DNA of 64,000 nt from Amoebidium appalachense. Lineage: Eukaryota > Ichthyosporea. Positions 13,583-40,900 of the stretch are shown here, piece after piece (the stretch's first letter is position 1; every line of letters starts with the position of its first letter). A model generated the notes under the pieces. It made no database searches. It saw only the letters and a program-made list of their open reading frames with translations, and was not told where the DNA came from. The translations under genes and the position numbers were made by a program. The stretch covers positions 11,470,001 to 11,534,000 of the forward strand of contig CAVNZM010000002.1 of NCBI GenBank assembly GCA_963693365.1, given 5' to 3'.

Positions 13583-14886
13583 TTACTCTGCCTTGTTGCA
13601 CCACTCAGCCCACCCATTCCACAGCACCCTCACCCTGTTGTCAGCGAACAACACCGTTACATACGGGCCCAACACAACCACTTTACGTGCATCGGCATAC
13701 TCCTTCGGAATATCAACATACAGAGGGGTATTGTTGTTGTCGTCATAATCCGTGGGGGATTTATCCCCTGGGAATGGGACCTCCAAATCAAGGTACAAAA
13801 GCTTTCGCGCACTGGCCATGATATAGCTCTTGTTATCCGTCTGCTTGGTCGAGTCAGCTGTAAACACTTTGAATCCTGAATCGTAGAATTCTTCGAGAGC
13901 TTGGGGGAGGATTACCGTCAGAGGGCACCACCACATTCCTTCCAGAACCGCCGAACAGAATTTTCCGCTCTCAGAATTACCATCCAGCCAGATGTGGTTG
14001 ACTGCACCCCCCTCAAACAGGAACGTGTATTCCGAATCCAGGTCGTGATGTTCGACGCCATTGATCGATTCCCCAGTTTCTGCATCGAAGATCTCAAACG
14101 CCGAGGGACATTTGTGGTATCCAGGTTTCTCTACGACTAAGTATTTGCTTTCGTAAACATCAACTCGCCCATCACTACGTGAATGGTTAAACACACAGCC
14201 ACCATCCGTGTAGCTCCGTTCACACCACAGCCGGGAACCAGTGGCAAGACTCCATCCACAGATGTACTGAGGCTCCTGATCATCCTCATCTGTTGCCGCC
14301 GCCACCAAAATGCCCTTTGCGAGTCCTACACTCCCCCACGTGCACATGCCCATATCCTCAAAGTGGCTAAGGTCAAGCAACGATCCATCCTCCAGGTTCC
14401 ACACGCACATTTGAGAGTCATGGTTCATCGCCGCTGCATAAGGATAGTGCAACGAAAGCGCTCCAGAGATGTTATTGTCACCGATCCGGACTTCGTTTTT
14501 TAGGTGTCCCGTAGTTATGTCCCAAACCAAAAGGACCTGCTCTGCCACAGCAACCGCATAGTGCGAGTCTCCGGCAAGAGTTCTCAGTTTTCGGCCTGCA
14601 CCGCCCTGCATATCCCTGCAATGCACATGTAATAAGATAGTAGTTCTGAAAAATGTCTATGTTCGTTTGGCACTACATAAACGCAGCGAAACTAGACCAA
14701 CTCCTACAGTATGCTGCCAAATGATTTCACAGAACAAAAAGATGCCGGAATCGATAGACTAAAGCTCGGGAGAAGCGATCTCAGTACTGTATACGTGGTA
14801 AAGAGATGTGGGGGTGGGCACCGGGGGGGGGGGGGAGGGGGATTTGGGGGAAAGGGAGAAACAGAAACAGGGAGGGAGAGAGAGTA

Positions 14887-14936
<50 letters not shown>

Positions 14937-15209
14937 CAAGAGAGAGAGGGGGGGGGGGGGAGGGGGAGGGGGAGGGGGGAGGGACTGAGGGAAGAGGGAG
15001 GGAGGGAGGGAGGGAGAGAGAAAAAAGAGAGACAGAGGGGGGGGGGGGGGAGGAGAGAGAGAGAGAGAGGGAGGGAGGGAGAGAGAGAGAAAAAAAGAGA
15101 GAGGCGGGGGGGGGGGGGGGGGGAGGGAGGGACAGAGAGAGGGAGGGAGGGAGGGAGGGAGGGAGGGAGAGGGGGAGAGAGAGAGAGGGAGAAAGAGAAA
15201 GAGCGAGAG

Positions 15210-15295
<86 letters not shown>

Positions 15296-16225
15296 GTGAG
15301 AGAGAGAGAGGGGGGGGGGGGGGGGAGAGGGAGAGTAGAGATCTGAAAGAGCGAGAGAGAGGGTGAGAGAGAGTGAGAGATCTGAAAGAGCGAGAGAGAG
15401 GGTGAAAGAGAGGGGGGGAGGGGGGAGGGGGGGGGGAGGGGGGGGGGGGGGGGGGTGAATGCCTGTGTCTCCGAGTGTCTGCATGTACAAGCCCCTGTGC
15501 CTGCCTGAGTGCTTGTGACTGCGAGGGTGTCTCCCTCCTTTCTGGGTCTCTCTCTCTCTCTCTCTCCCTCCCTCCCTCCCTCCCTCCCTCCCTCCCTCCC
15601 TCCCTCCCTCCCTCCCTCCCTCCCTCCCTCCCTCCCTCTCTCCGTGTGTGTGTGTGTGCCTTTTCCTTTTCGTTTTTCTTTCACCCTCTGTGTCCCTAGA
15701 GCTCGTTCACGTTCCCTAGGAAGTGCTTGGGTGTTTGTGCGTGCAGTGCACGTGTGTGTGTCAGTTTGTGTGCATGTACGCACGTGTTCATGCATATATT
15801 TGGGCGAGTGAGTGTGTGCGTTTGTTCTCCATCTGTACGTATGTGTATATCATATTTGGCCTTGCTCACCTCCAAAGTGGTCGAAGGAAAACGTTCTGCA
15901 GGCTGTTTGGACGCTTGAAAGGGAAAGGCAGCACAAAGTAGTCAAACTCCACGGCAAGCCTCTCCAGAACATCTCCCTCTGTCGGCAGGGCGGAAACGGT
16001 CTTGTGTTTACAGAACTCGAGGATGTAGAAAAAGAGATTTGGGTCTCTACTTAAATGAATTAGAACCCTTCCCTGCTCGTTTCGCTGGAGTGCGTGGCGG
16101 CCACTAAACCACGCAGCCAACATGGAGTCTTCAAACGAGCACAGCGTGTCCTGTGTGGTCTCAAACACCAGCCCACTTACGTCCACAAGGACGGGCTCGC
16201 CTTGCCCAAACGCAGACACGCTCAT
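13583..16225 (-). CDS. T1/BTB (KCTD-type) plus WD-like repeat protein, intact copy
   Basis: Two exons on the minus strand, 16225-15870 and 14615-13583, joined by a GT-AG intron of about 1.25 kb (phase 2) that is largely a (GA)n/poly-G array. The product is 462 residues. Residues about 10-105 form a T1/BTB tetramerisation domain: GEPVLVDVSGLVFETT, then SMLAAWFSGRHALQR, FFYILEFCKHK and EFDYFVLPF. The second exon has WD-like strands ending in VLLVWDITTGHL, MCVWNLEDGSL and YICGWSLATGSR, and a final VRVLWNGWAEW. T1 followed by WD repeats is the architecture of KCTD3/SHKBP1, which are longer (about 700-800 residues). Members of this family act as oligomeric adaptors; the substrate cannot be read from sequence. 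The ATG at 16225 is preceded by a TATAAAA-like stretch. It is the intact member of a tandem pair. Confidence 0.85.
14822..15460. repeat. (GA)n / poly-G array filling the KCTD-like intron
   Basis: About 600 bp of GAGAGA, GGGA and G-run sequence lie between the two exons of the intact copy. A (TCCC)n/(CCCT)n tract follows at 15550-15640. The encoded Ser-Leu/Pro or Arg-Glu frames are translations of the repeat. Confidence 0.95.
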
Positions 16226-16278
16226 GTTTTATACGCTCGGAGCTCACGGAGAGCTTGCCAAACGTGTATGTGCATATA

Positions 16279-16407
16279 CTGATATCTGCCACCTACTGAG
16301 ATGGCTCCTTATTTTTCCTTGAACATTCAGCGAACACTGGACTCTATCGAACCGTCGAGGCGCCGCGACAGAAAGCATGCACGCTACCACCTACTGAGGC
16401 GGTGTCT

Positions 16408-16445
<38 letters not shown>

Positions 16446-16760
16446 TTAAAAGGGACTAGATGTAGAAACGTCGCACGTGCGGCAACACGTCAGTACGTGT
16501 TAGGCATGCACGCGGTCGCGAGAGTGTAAGGAAAAATCGGCCCAGATCGCAGCGCGTGCACACCGTCAGTACGTGTGATTACTGATATATAGGCTCACAC
16601 GTACTGACGGTGTGCACGCGCTGCGATGAACTTTACGTCCGATTTTTCCTTACACTCTCGCGACCGCGTGCATGCTTTCTGTCGCGGCGCCTCGACGGTT
16701 CGTGTTCGCTGAATGTGTAAGGAAAAATAAGGAGCCATCTCAGTAGGTGGCAGATATATA
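16279..16760. mobile_element. 482-bp fold-back/MITE-like element upstream of the intact KCTD-like gene
   Basis: The outer ends are inverted repeats: ATCTGCCACCTACTGAGATG... at 16284 and its complement ending at 16755. They continue through CTCCTTATTTTTCCTT, TTCAGCGAAC and GTCGAGGCGCCGCGACAG. The arms fold almost to the centre, where CACCGTCAGTACGTGT at about 16562 pairs with ACACGTACTGACGGTG. Comparison with the tandem copy shows the empty site: there GTGCATATA runs straight into GGTATATGGGATGTATAG (about 19870-19895). The flanks share ATATA, a possible target duplication. No transposase is encoded, so this is a non-autonomous element. Confidence 0.85.
16384..16503. mobile_element. 120-bp nested insertion inside the left arm of the fold-back element
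   Basis: The 9-mer GCATGCACG occurs at 16375-16383 and again at 16504-16512, flanking this block. The opposite arm of the fold-back (about 16658-16685) contains the same stretch uninterrupted, which shows the pre-insertion state. The insert starts CTACCACCTACTGAGGCGG, resembling the host terminus CCACCTACTGAG. It contains a T-run of about 30 and ends near CGTCAGTACGTGTTAG, resembling the host centre. It therefore looks like a related deletion derivative. Confidence 0.75.
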
Positions 16761-17433
16761 GGTATATGGGATGTATAGTTTGGCCGGCGAGCCTCCCGCT
16801 GTGTCTCTCAGCCTCGGGCCTGTTTAAATTTTCAGGTTAACAAAAAAAGAAAAACACTGAGTGTGAACCGCGGCGTCTTCCTCCTACCCCTAAACTGGGC
16901 TCCCGGCCCCCTCTAGCGCTGGGGGATCTACAGCCTCCATCGTACGGACGTACCTCGCAAAAAGCACGGTCACACAGTTTGTGCGTTTATAAACTCCTTG
17001 AAACCGTTCTCAGGTATGTTGTCAGGAAAGGCGTTGGAAACGAGCTTCGAATTCTGTCTGCTGGCAAGAATCATAACATTTACCTATTGTTCAACGTTTT
17101 TCGTAGAACTTACATAGACCATCAAATGGGAACTGGCGGGTTTGAAAAACTGTTGACGATGTCATCATGCAACTAGTTGAGCTGTGTGCAAAAGACCAGC
17201 AAGGAGCCTCTCTTGAGTGACCACTATTATAACACCCCACTTGTACACCTTCATATTTGTACCAGTCAGAGCGATGTATGTATGAACTTATGATCAGCAA
17301 GTGCTGTGTATATTCATATACATACAATGTACACACTGTATGCACAGGCACGTGCACGAACTGTAAGTGAAAACAGATGCTTGTTGTTCAAAGTCCTACA
17401 TCTTTCACTTGTCACTTGGCACAGCCGGTTTTT

Positions 17434-17468
<35 letters not shown>

Positions 17469-17656
17469 TGTGTGTGTGTGGTGATGGTGGGGAGGGGGGG
17501 GGGGGGGGGGGGGGTCCCGGGGAAGGGGCCATGATTTAGAATATTCCACAATTCCTAGCACTAAAATGTAGGCCCAAGTGCACGCCCATACTCTAGATCT
17601 CTCCAGCTTGCTACACTATATACAAAAAACTCAACAGTGCAATGCACATTCATTCA
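16761..17656. other. Spacer between the tandem KCTD-like copies
   Basis: The stretch includes the 5' flank of the intact copy (GGTATATGGGATGTATAG, shared with the second copy). From about 17120 it is sequence homologous to 12860-13500 (GGGAACTGGCGGGTTTGAAAA, then CTGTATGC...AAGTGAAAACAG, a T-run, a GT array and a G-run). The duplication boundary therefore lies near 17100. No independent gene is seen. Confidence 0.65.
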
Positions 17657-19832
<2,176 letters not shown>

Positions 19833-20683
19833 TTTACGCTCGGGACTCACGGAGAGCTTACAAAACGTGTATGTGCATATAGGTATATGGGATGTATAGT
19901 TTTTCAAAGTGTCTTTCAGCCTGTTGGCCTGTTCAAGTTTTCAAGTTCGAAAAAAAAAAAACCGCCGGAGTTCAGATTTCTGTTGATTGGACGATCTGAC
20001 AGCACTAATTCAGGGCTATAACCACTGAACCAATTGTTCATGTTTTATTTTACCGTATGAAACGAGTTTTCGAGGCTTTTATAGCCTATTTGTGGGTATT
20101 ACTGGTTTGAAAGGCGGTTAGTTCGAATTTTAGATTTGTAATGCCGGGGAGGGGCAAAAAGCACAATTGTGCCGGTAAACTCTGAAAGCCGTTCCACCGT
20201 GACAGAGTGAGGTGTCCGTGAGAGTTGAAACGAGCTTTTCCTTGGAACTCTGAACAATAATTCTAACTGTGGTCACCTGGAATTGTCACGGGAACGGGTT
20301 CATGCTGTTTAGCGTGTAGAGCTTGGATCGGTAAGAAAACGGTAGCCAGGTGATAATAGGCGAGAAACAGGATCACTGAGGAGTAACTCACGAGACACCT
20401 TACCCGGCGTGTGGGCCTGTCTAGGTACACAGTAGAAACATTGAAGAAAACCGGAGATCTCGAGGGTGGCTGTTCTTTGCACCCAGAACAAAGTTTTGCG
20501 CCTAACATCGAAGCTGGACGGACCCATCGACCGACCGACGTGGCAGTTACGGGCACGCACCCTTGCGCTCCTTCACACACGCGTGCACAACAGGGGCAGA
20601 CACACACACACACACACACAGGCTGCACACACGCACGCACACACGCACACACGCATACACGTTTGTGTTAGAGAACGGCCGTC
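19833..20683 (+). other. Divergent 5' flank between the KCTD pseudogene and the SGK3-like gene
   Basis: About 850 bp, mostly unique sequence up to 20540, followed by a short CA-rich leader ending at the ATG. The SGK3-like promoter and 5' UTR must lie here or further upstream. No TATA box at a convincing distance was seen. Confidence 0.5.
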
Positions 20684-33919
<13,236 letters not shown>

Positions 33920-34919
33920 ATGGTAGATGGTGTGGGGGTGGATGTAGGATACCTAATGTGGGTGTAACACGAAAAAAGACGATTGAAATGGTCTGATTCT
34001 GTTCGTTCCATCATGCGTTATAGTCTGTTAGAGCCTGCCAAAAATGGAGCGGCATGGGCCGTACGTACTGAGAGTGTAGTCTGTCTGAGGTAAATACTTA
34101 TCTTGGGGCATACATCAGTGCAATATTTGCTTATTTTTTGTTTTCTTTCTTCCCGCGTTTAGGAATCGAGGGGGAAAGGGGGGGGGGGCAACGCTCGCGC
34201 ACGTGCATGAATGGCTTGAAATTTAGTGGTCGGTCTGTTCGTTGATTAAGTGTCACAAGTTGCTTGCCAAGAATTACACGCTTTGTTTTCGCCTATGACG
34301 ATAGAAACGAATACGTGTAGGTAACGATCATTGGTATGTGTGTGCTTTGTGGCGATTATAATACTGGGGCAGCAACAAGATATAGTATAGTTGTGCACTT
34401 AGATTTGAAGATCATGAGTTATATGCGTGCACGAATACAACAACTGGGGGCAGAGTTAGCCTCTAGCCAGAAACTTTGGCAGTGTTGTGTGTGACGAAAG
34501 CAATAGAACATGAAAATAAAAAAGAATGCAGTACAGTGCAGTACAGGGTTATGATCATTCGGCATAAGATAACTCATCTAAATGATAAATTGTACTTAGT
34601 CTAGATATTTACTACGGTTGTGATACCGTAATGCCATTAGTATACTCTCAAGCAGTAGATGCCGTTTTCTCTTAAGCTCCTTTAGAGAGCAAACGGAAGT
34701 CTTATAGAGCTCGAGTTTGCTTGGTCTATTATATTACAGGAAGGCTAATCTGATTATCGTGCATTGCAATTGTGTGGCTCAGTTTACTTATGACATTGGA
34801 AAGAGTGCATGATTTGGATGTGCATTACACTTGCCACAGTGCTGGCATGTGCACCTATTTTGTGTGTGTGATGATGTCACAATGTGTATGTACATGTAAA
34901 TCCGCGCATGCTCGCCCGC

Positions 34920-34978
<59 letters not shown>

Positions 34979-35069
34979 GGCTATTGGTTTCTTCAAAAAT
35001 ATAGAATCAGAGACCCTACGAACCGACCAGGCTGGTGGATTTCAAGTGCAATACATGCCCCCCCTCCCT

Positions 35070-35112
<43 letters not shown>

Positions 35113-35149
35113 ACCACCACCACCACCACCATCTCCACCACCACACACG

Positions 35150-35192
<43 letters not shown>

Positions 35193-36436
35193 AACAAACA
35201 AACCCACCCACCGACGGGGGCCATGCATGGGGCTATGGTGATAAAAACCAAGGCCCTTTAAGTTAAAATCTTATATTTTAATTTTCCTAAGTACCCATGA
35301 TCTTTGTCAATTCAGTCACCCCGTATCCTTACGTGAGGGAGGATGCATGACATATATATGTTGTCTACGTCTTACATATCTTCATGTCATATAAAGACCT
35401 TCAGTTGGTGACGTACAACATCATGTATTGGTCAGCTGGTCCAATATATAAGATCGAAAATCGGATCTTTGAAATATAGAACAAGAATTGGCACATGGCA
35501 AAACTCATTTTTCAATAAATTCTACATTTTAAACAATATTTAAAAAGCTAGAGTACCAGCCTCGGGGTATTAACGTTGACATACATATGCCCCTGCCATC
35601 CAGTGGCCCAGTACTAACACATCCTAAATATAGTACCGTCGGAGGTGCAATATTTAGTAACAGACACGGCAATAGGCCAACCAGCGGCCACGACAATATA
35701 TATTGTTCATGATACACTGTGCCACGGAAATTCACAATAGGAGGTGCACTACAATTTGGATCCTGTCATCGATATCTAGCCAACAGTTAACAATATGCCT
35801 ACTACAGTAGTAGGGATTCCAGCAGCCAGACTGAGTATCAGACAAATATTTAACAAGAAGTTCTAATAATCGTTAGACATGAGCAATAATTCATCGTAAG
35901 GGCTCAGAATTGTATACACATATACAACGAACCCCGCTTACAATCCGGCGGCCAGTCATCATAAAAACATTCAACAAAAGATTCTAAAATTTGGAGCAGT
36001 GACTATATTTAACACAACAGCACCTTTGAATCGATATGCATCATAAACACCTCATTCATCATGTAGACTAAGTAGTGGTATTTCGAAAGGTAAAGAGAAT
36101 GAACCGTGTACCACCATTTCACCGTCAATGCACTAATTTGAACAGTCGCATGCAGCACATTGTGACACTCGTAATAAGTGGTTGGCAATTCTGATCATAT
36201 GGTAATTAGTACCGTAGCACATATAGCACATACTATATATGTGGTACTGTAACAAGTCTTGGCTCCCAGGGACTGCGTGAAAAGAATACACATTCAACCA
36301 TATGCATGCATGTAGGCTAATCATACCAAACCCAGTCAGTGCTAGCGAAATATGAAATTGAAACGCGCGTGCCCCCCCCCCCCCCACCTCCATACTAACC
36401 AGCCACACATGACTACCACCCACCTTTACCCCTCCC

Positions 36437-36473
<37 letters not shown>

Positions 36474-36489
36474 TCCCCCCGGCTTCGAT
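33920..36489. other. Convergent intergenic region, SGK3-like 3' UTR and downstream of gene at 36.5-43.6 kb
   Basis: The AATAAA at 34515-34520, about 600 bp past the SGK3-like stop, is the first plausible polyadenylation signal. The region 33950-36350 is AT-richer and nearly microsatellite-free, apart from GT and poly-C blocks at 34922-35100, a CA array at 35154-35188 and poly-C at 36373-36470. No frame in it looks like a conserved protein. Confidence 0.6.
34515..34520 (+). terminator. Candidate polyadenylation signal of the SGK3-like gene
   Basis: AATAAA in the context ATGAAAATAAAAAAGAATG, 596 bp downstream of the TGA. It is the first canonical hexamer noted on the sense strand in the putative 3' UTR. 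No direct evidence for the cleavage site. Confidence 0.35.
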
Positions 36490-37408
36490 CTACTCGTATT
36501 CATCATCGTCATCATCACTCTCACACTTAACGATACCGGGGACCTTGATGTCGTGAATAGTCACCCCCTGCGTCTGGTCCAATAATTTCTCGCAAGCCCT
36601 CTAGGCCTTGATCTCTGCTTGCCTCAGCCCACTCATCCTCAGCACCATGGGGCCAAACACCTTGAACGGCTCCCGCCATTCGGTGCGGTAGAGGTAGTCG
36701 TACGCAAAGACCGACATGCGGACCTTGGTCACTGCCTCCTGGTCCAAGACAGCGTCCAGGTCCTATGTGTGTGCAAGTAGTCATACGTCAGCGAAGACCC
36801 AGGCAGAAGCCGAACGAGAATTATAAGTGGAGCCACACCAATCATTGATATGGTTGCACGTTATCATGTTCTGTGTCACTTTGCGCAAGGCCCGTTTATA
36901 AATTGTAAACGCCATGGCCACTCGTGTCCTTTGAAATTCTGATAGAGACTTACACCTGAACATTCCAACGACGGCTTGTAGCCGCATTTTGTGATTCAAT
37001 GAAACCACATCCGTTTACATGCTATTAATTGGATGCTTGTAGTTTCCTTTCATAGGGTTTCCTTCATCCTCTCCCTCCTCCTCCTACCCACCCCAGAACA
37101 ACAAGCCCCCCCCCTCCCCCCCAAAAAAACCTACACCACATTCGTCTGCATCCCATCAATTGAATGCTCTATATAGTTTTTCCTCCTCTCGCTCCTCCCC
37201 TTCCCCCCCCCCCCCCCTCCCCTCCCCCTCTAGCTCCCCCCCCCCCCCCTCCCCCCCCCCCCCCAACACACGCACAAAAAAAAAAAAAAAAACACGCCAC
37301 AACCGTCCCCCCCCCCCCCCCTCCCCTCCCCCCCAAAACGCGCACTACCCTCCACCAGCTTCCTGCCTCCCCCCTTCCCCCAATAAACACTCCCCCTTCC
37401 CACACACG

Positions 37409-37500
<92 letters not shown>

Positions 37501-37895
37501 TGCGCGTGCCCCCCCCCCCCCCCCCCCCCTTCCCCCCCTCCTCCCCACACACGCACACACACACACACTCACACTCACATGTAGAAAAAACACATACACA
37601 CTTAAGTTCCCTTCTTATCCTCCCTGTGCCCCCCCCCCCCCCCCCCCCCTCACCCTCTCTCTCCCCTCTTCTCAACGGAGCACTCCCTCGTGATTTCGAT
37701 ATTATTCAACAACTTGATGTTCCTTGTACAGGTGAAGAGTTGTTTCATCGTCTTCTACTGTAGCGGCACAAGTGTGTGTGTGTGTGTGGGGGGGGGGTTG
37801 CATATAGATGTGTTCATGTGCTCTTTGTCACCTCCCTTCCACCCCCCCCCCCCCCCCCCCCCCCCAAATATCCTTCCTTTTTCGAATTCGGGATA

Positions 37896-37946
<51 letters not shown>

Positions 37947-40900
37947 CCTTGGCCCACCACAGCCTCTTGCCCATGTTCCGTTTCCTCCTATCACATCACA
38001 AAGCCAAGCCCAGCATGAACTGTTGAACACAACATCTACTTCACGCCAATGCCATGCCTGTCCTACACGTACCTCGAGGGCCATGACCGAGACATTGTTC
38101 ATGTAGGCGCGCTCGGCATCAATCGCCTTAAACGACTTCTCCACTGTGGGCCCGTCCGGAAGTCGGCTGTTTGCTGGTGAGAGAAGGTGGGTGTGCCTGA
38201 TGGCCTTGTGCATGACCTGCTTGATGGCCTGTTTCTTGGCCTCTGCATCCTTGGTCTGCAACCTGCAGAGGGGGAAAGGGTTGAACAACAGATAAATATA
38301 AATTGAGTGCTACCATTTCTTGGGAGACACCACCCCATCCCCCCCCCCCCCCCCCCCCCCATCCCACCCTCCTCTTTTTGGCAACGTATCCTTTTTTGGT
38401 ACATTTGTATGTTCATTTTGGAGTGTGGAAAGTGCGCATGTCCTTGTGCTTCAGGAGTCGTTTGCACCATTCATGAAGTCGGGTTAAGGGGTAAGAATAG
38501 CAAATCTGGCCGTTCAGCGACGAATGGAATGCCCAAACCATAAAGCACGGTGTAGAGTCTGCAATGGTCTACAAAAACAAAGTAAGAGAGTAACCAACAC
38601 AACAGCCTAACCCCCCGGGTAAGGGAGGGAGGGAGGGGAGGGGGGGGGGAGGGGGGGTGGTTCTTACGTAAGCGACGGACTTGGCCTTGAGGTCTCGGAG
38701 CCCAAACAGCATCCTCAAATAGCAATCGTGGAAGACACTGAATTGGAGGCACAACCAGTTAGTCACATTGGCTATCGACCCACCCTACACCCCGTGCAAA
38801 AAAGCCAAAAGAGAAAACAGAAAATAAAACACAAAGATAAGATCATTAATAAAACAACACTACGCACATGCACTCACACTCACGCACGCACGCACGCACA
38901 CGCACACACACAAACAAGGAAAAACCCTGCATTTTTAGACATTCAGTTGTTTCTATGTTTACGGCTGAAAAATTAGCCATGTTTTTGAAATTCGAATGAT
39001 CATGCAGGCACATCCTCCTTTTTTTTTTTAACCTTATGATGGAGACCTGTCGAGAAAAAAAAAAACCACGGGTCCCTTTGCCCGCAGGGACGTGCACATG
39101 GAACGGGCAGATACATAAACAGACCAGGGGGGGGCCGGGGGGGGGGGGGGGGGGGGGGGGGGATGGGGGGTGGGTGGAGAGGTGGAGGGAGGGGGGGGGG
39201 GGGGGAGGGGGGGGGGATGAGGCATGATTTAACGAACATCCAAACAAAGGGAGTCAAGGTGGAAGCTTCAGGGAAGGACCAGAATGGTGGCCTGCATGGC
39301 AAGCGGGCCACGGGGGAGAGGGGCAGGAGGGGACGGGAGTGGGGGAAGGGGGAGAGAGGGGGGGTCACCTGTCGTTGTCGTCATGGTGTGTCAGGAATTC
39401 GTGTAGAACCACCGACACATTGTGGTATGCGTCACAGCACGTGTTTACCATCTCCAGTAGGTTCTGGAGTGTTCCCTGCAGCACCCACTGTGGAATGATG
39501 GTGGTGTTGTCCAGGTGGCGCAGGGCTACGTTATTTGCCTCCGAGCCGAAGATACCTTCTGTTTGTTCCAGCTCTGAGTAGTCGGCATACTGGTGGGGCA
39601 AGGTCGTCGCGTTCACCACAGCCTGCAACAAGGTAGAGCTTTGTCAGAGAATGGTTCCATGTAATGGACCAACGCAAGCTCAGTGCTACGATTGATAGTG
39701 GAGTATTGTCCGGGAGTCTGCTTCTACGTGTGTTTCGACCTACTATGTACCCGTTTTTGATTTCATCTGCAAAACAACTCCCACCCCTTCCTCCCCCCTC
39801 TCCACCCACTTCTTTCTACTCATCCAACTACATTACCCTCCCATCATGATTCCTTGACAATCTATATGTGTATTTGAGCGCTCTGTACGCACCAACCCAA
39901 ACATTTCTCGGCACCAGGCAGGCAAAAGACCAAGACCACAAACAGAATACCATATAGCAGAGAATGCCCATATGTTATCTATGTGTCTCTTGGCAAGAAT
40001 AGATCATACGCTCACATGTCATGCACCCACTCTCTCAAAGCTAATGTGCATAATGCCGTGGAAAGAAAGGTTTGGAGAAAAAAAAACCGTGGGTGTCCGC
40101 ATAATTAGAAAGGGCTAGGGGAGAAGAGGGAAAGCAGGGCAGGGGAATAGAGGGGGGGAGGGGGGGGGGGTGGGGGGAGGGGGAGGAGGGGCATGCACGC
40201 GTGCATCACCATAGCGTCTCTGTGTGGATGTGCGCACGCGCACGTGCGTGCGCGCGCGCGCGCACGTGCTTGTGTGCGTGTACGTGTGTGTGTGTGTGTA
40301 TGTGTGTGTGCTGGGGAGAGGCGGAGGGGGGAGGGGAAGCGGGGGACAGAGGAGTGAGGGAGCGGGGGGAAGAGGGGTGGGGGGGGCTGCATACAAACTC
40401 TTTGTGAATCTGCTCGAGGGCTGCAATGGTGTCAAGGAAGCCGGGCACCTCTCCCAGAAGCTGCGCCAGGATGACAAAAGTGTTAGAGACTTAACCCCTG
40501 CATCTGTACTTGTAAGCGCAACAATGACTACGTCAATGCATAATCACTCGTGTTTATGGACCAGCAATGGTGAAATGACGAACCTATTTAGCGCCCAGGG
40601 GGCTCATAGTGCAAAGGGTGGATTCCTGATTGCCAGTCTGAGGATGTTTGACGTGTGAGCATTAGGCACACCAGAAAGGCAAAAACGAGGTGAGGCTGTG
40701 TTAGGTTTTACGTCAAACTGGAGAATTCACAAGCACAGCAGAAATCCAATGCATGCAAGACAGAAGGGCAGGAGAGAGAGAGAGTGGATTTCGGAAACGA
40801 GACGACGCAGTTGCATGGAGTAGCCAGAAAAAAATAAATGACAGTAGGAGGAGAGGCCATAGGCTGATAGCTAGAGTGGAAGGGGTTTGCACTTAGCACA

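Noticed and set aside
14704-15795. 363- and 243-codon Ser-Leu-Pro-rich minus-strand frames
   Set aside because: Pure read-through of (GA/TC)n and G/C tracts inside the KCTD-like intron.
19960-20150. tRNA-like gene on the minus strand (GGTTCAGTGGTTATAGC resembles a D-arm/A box)
   Set aside because: No matching anticodon and T-arm at the right distance and no acceptor-stem pairing found.
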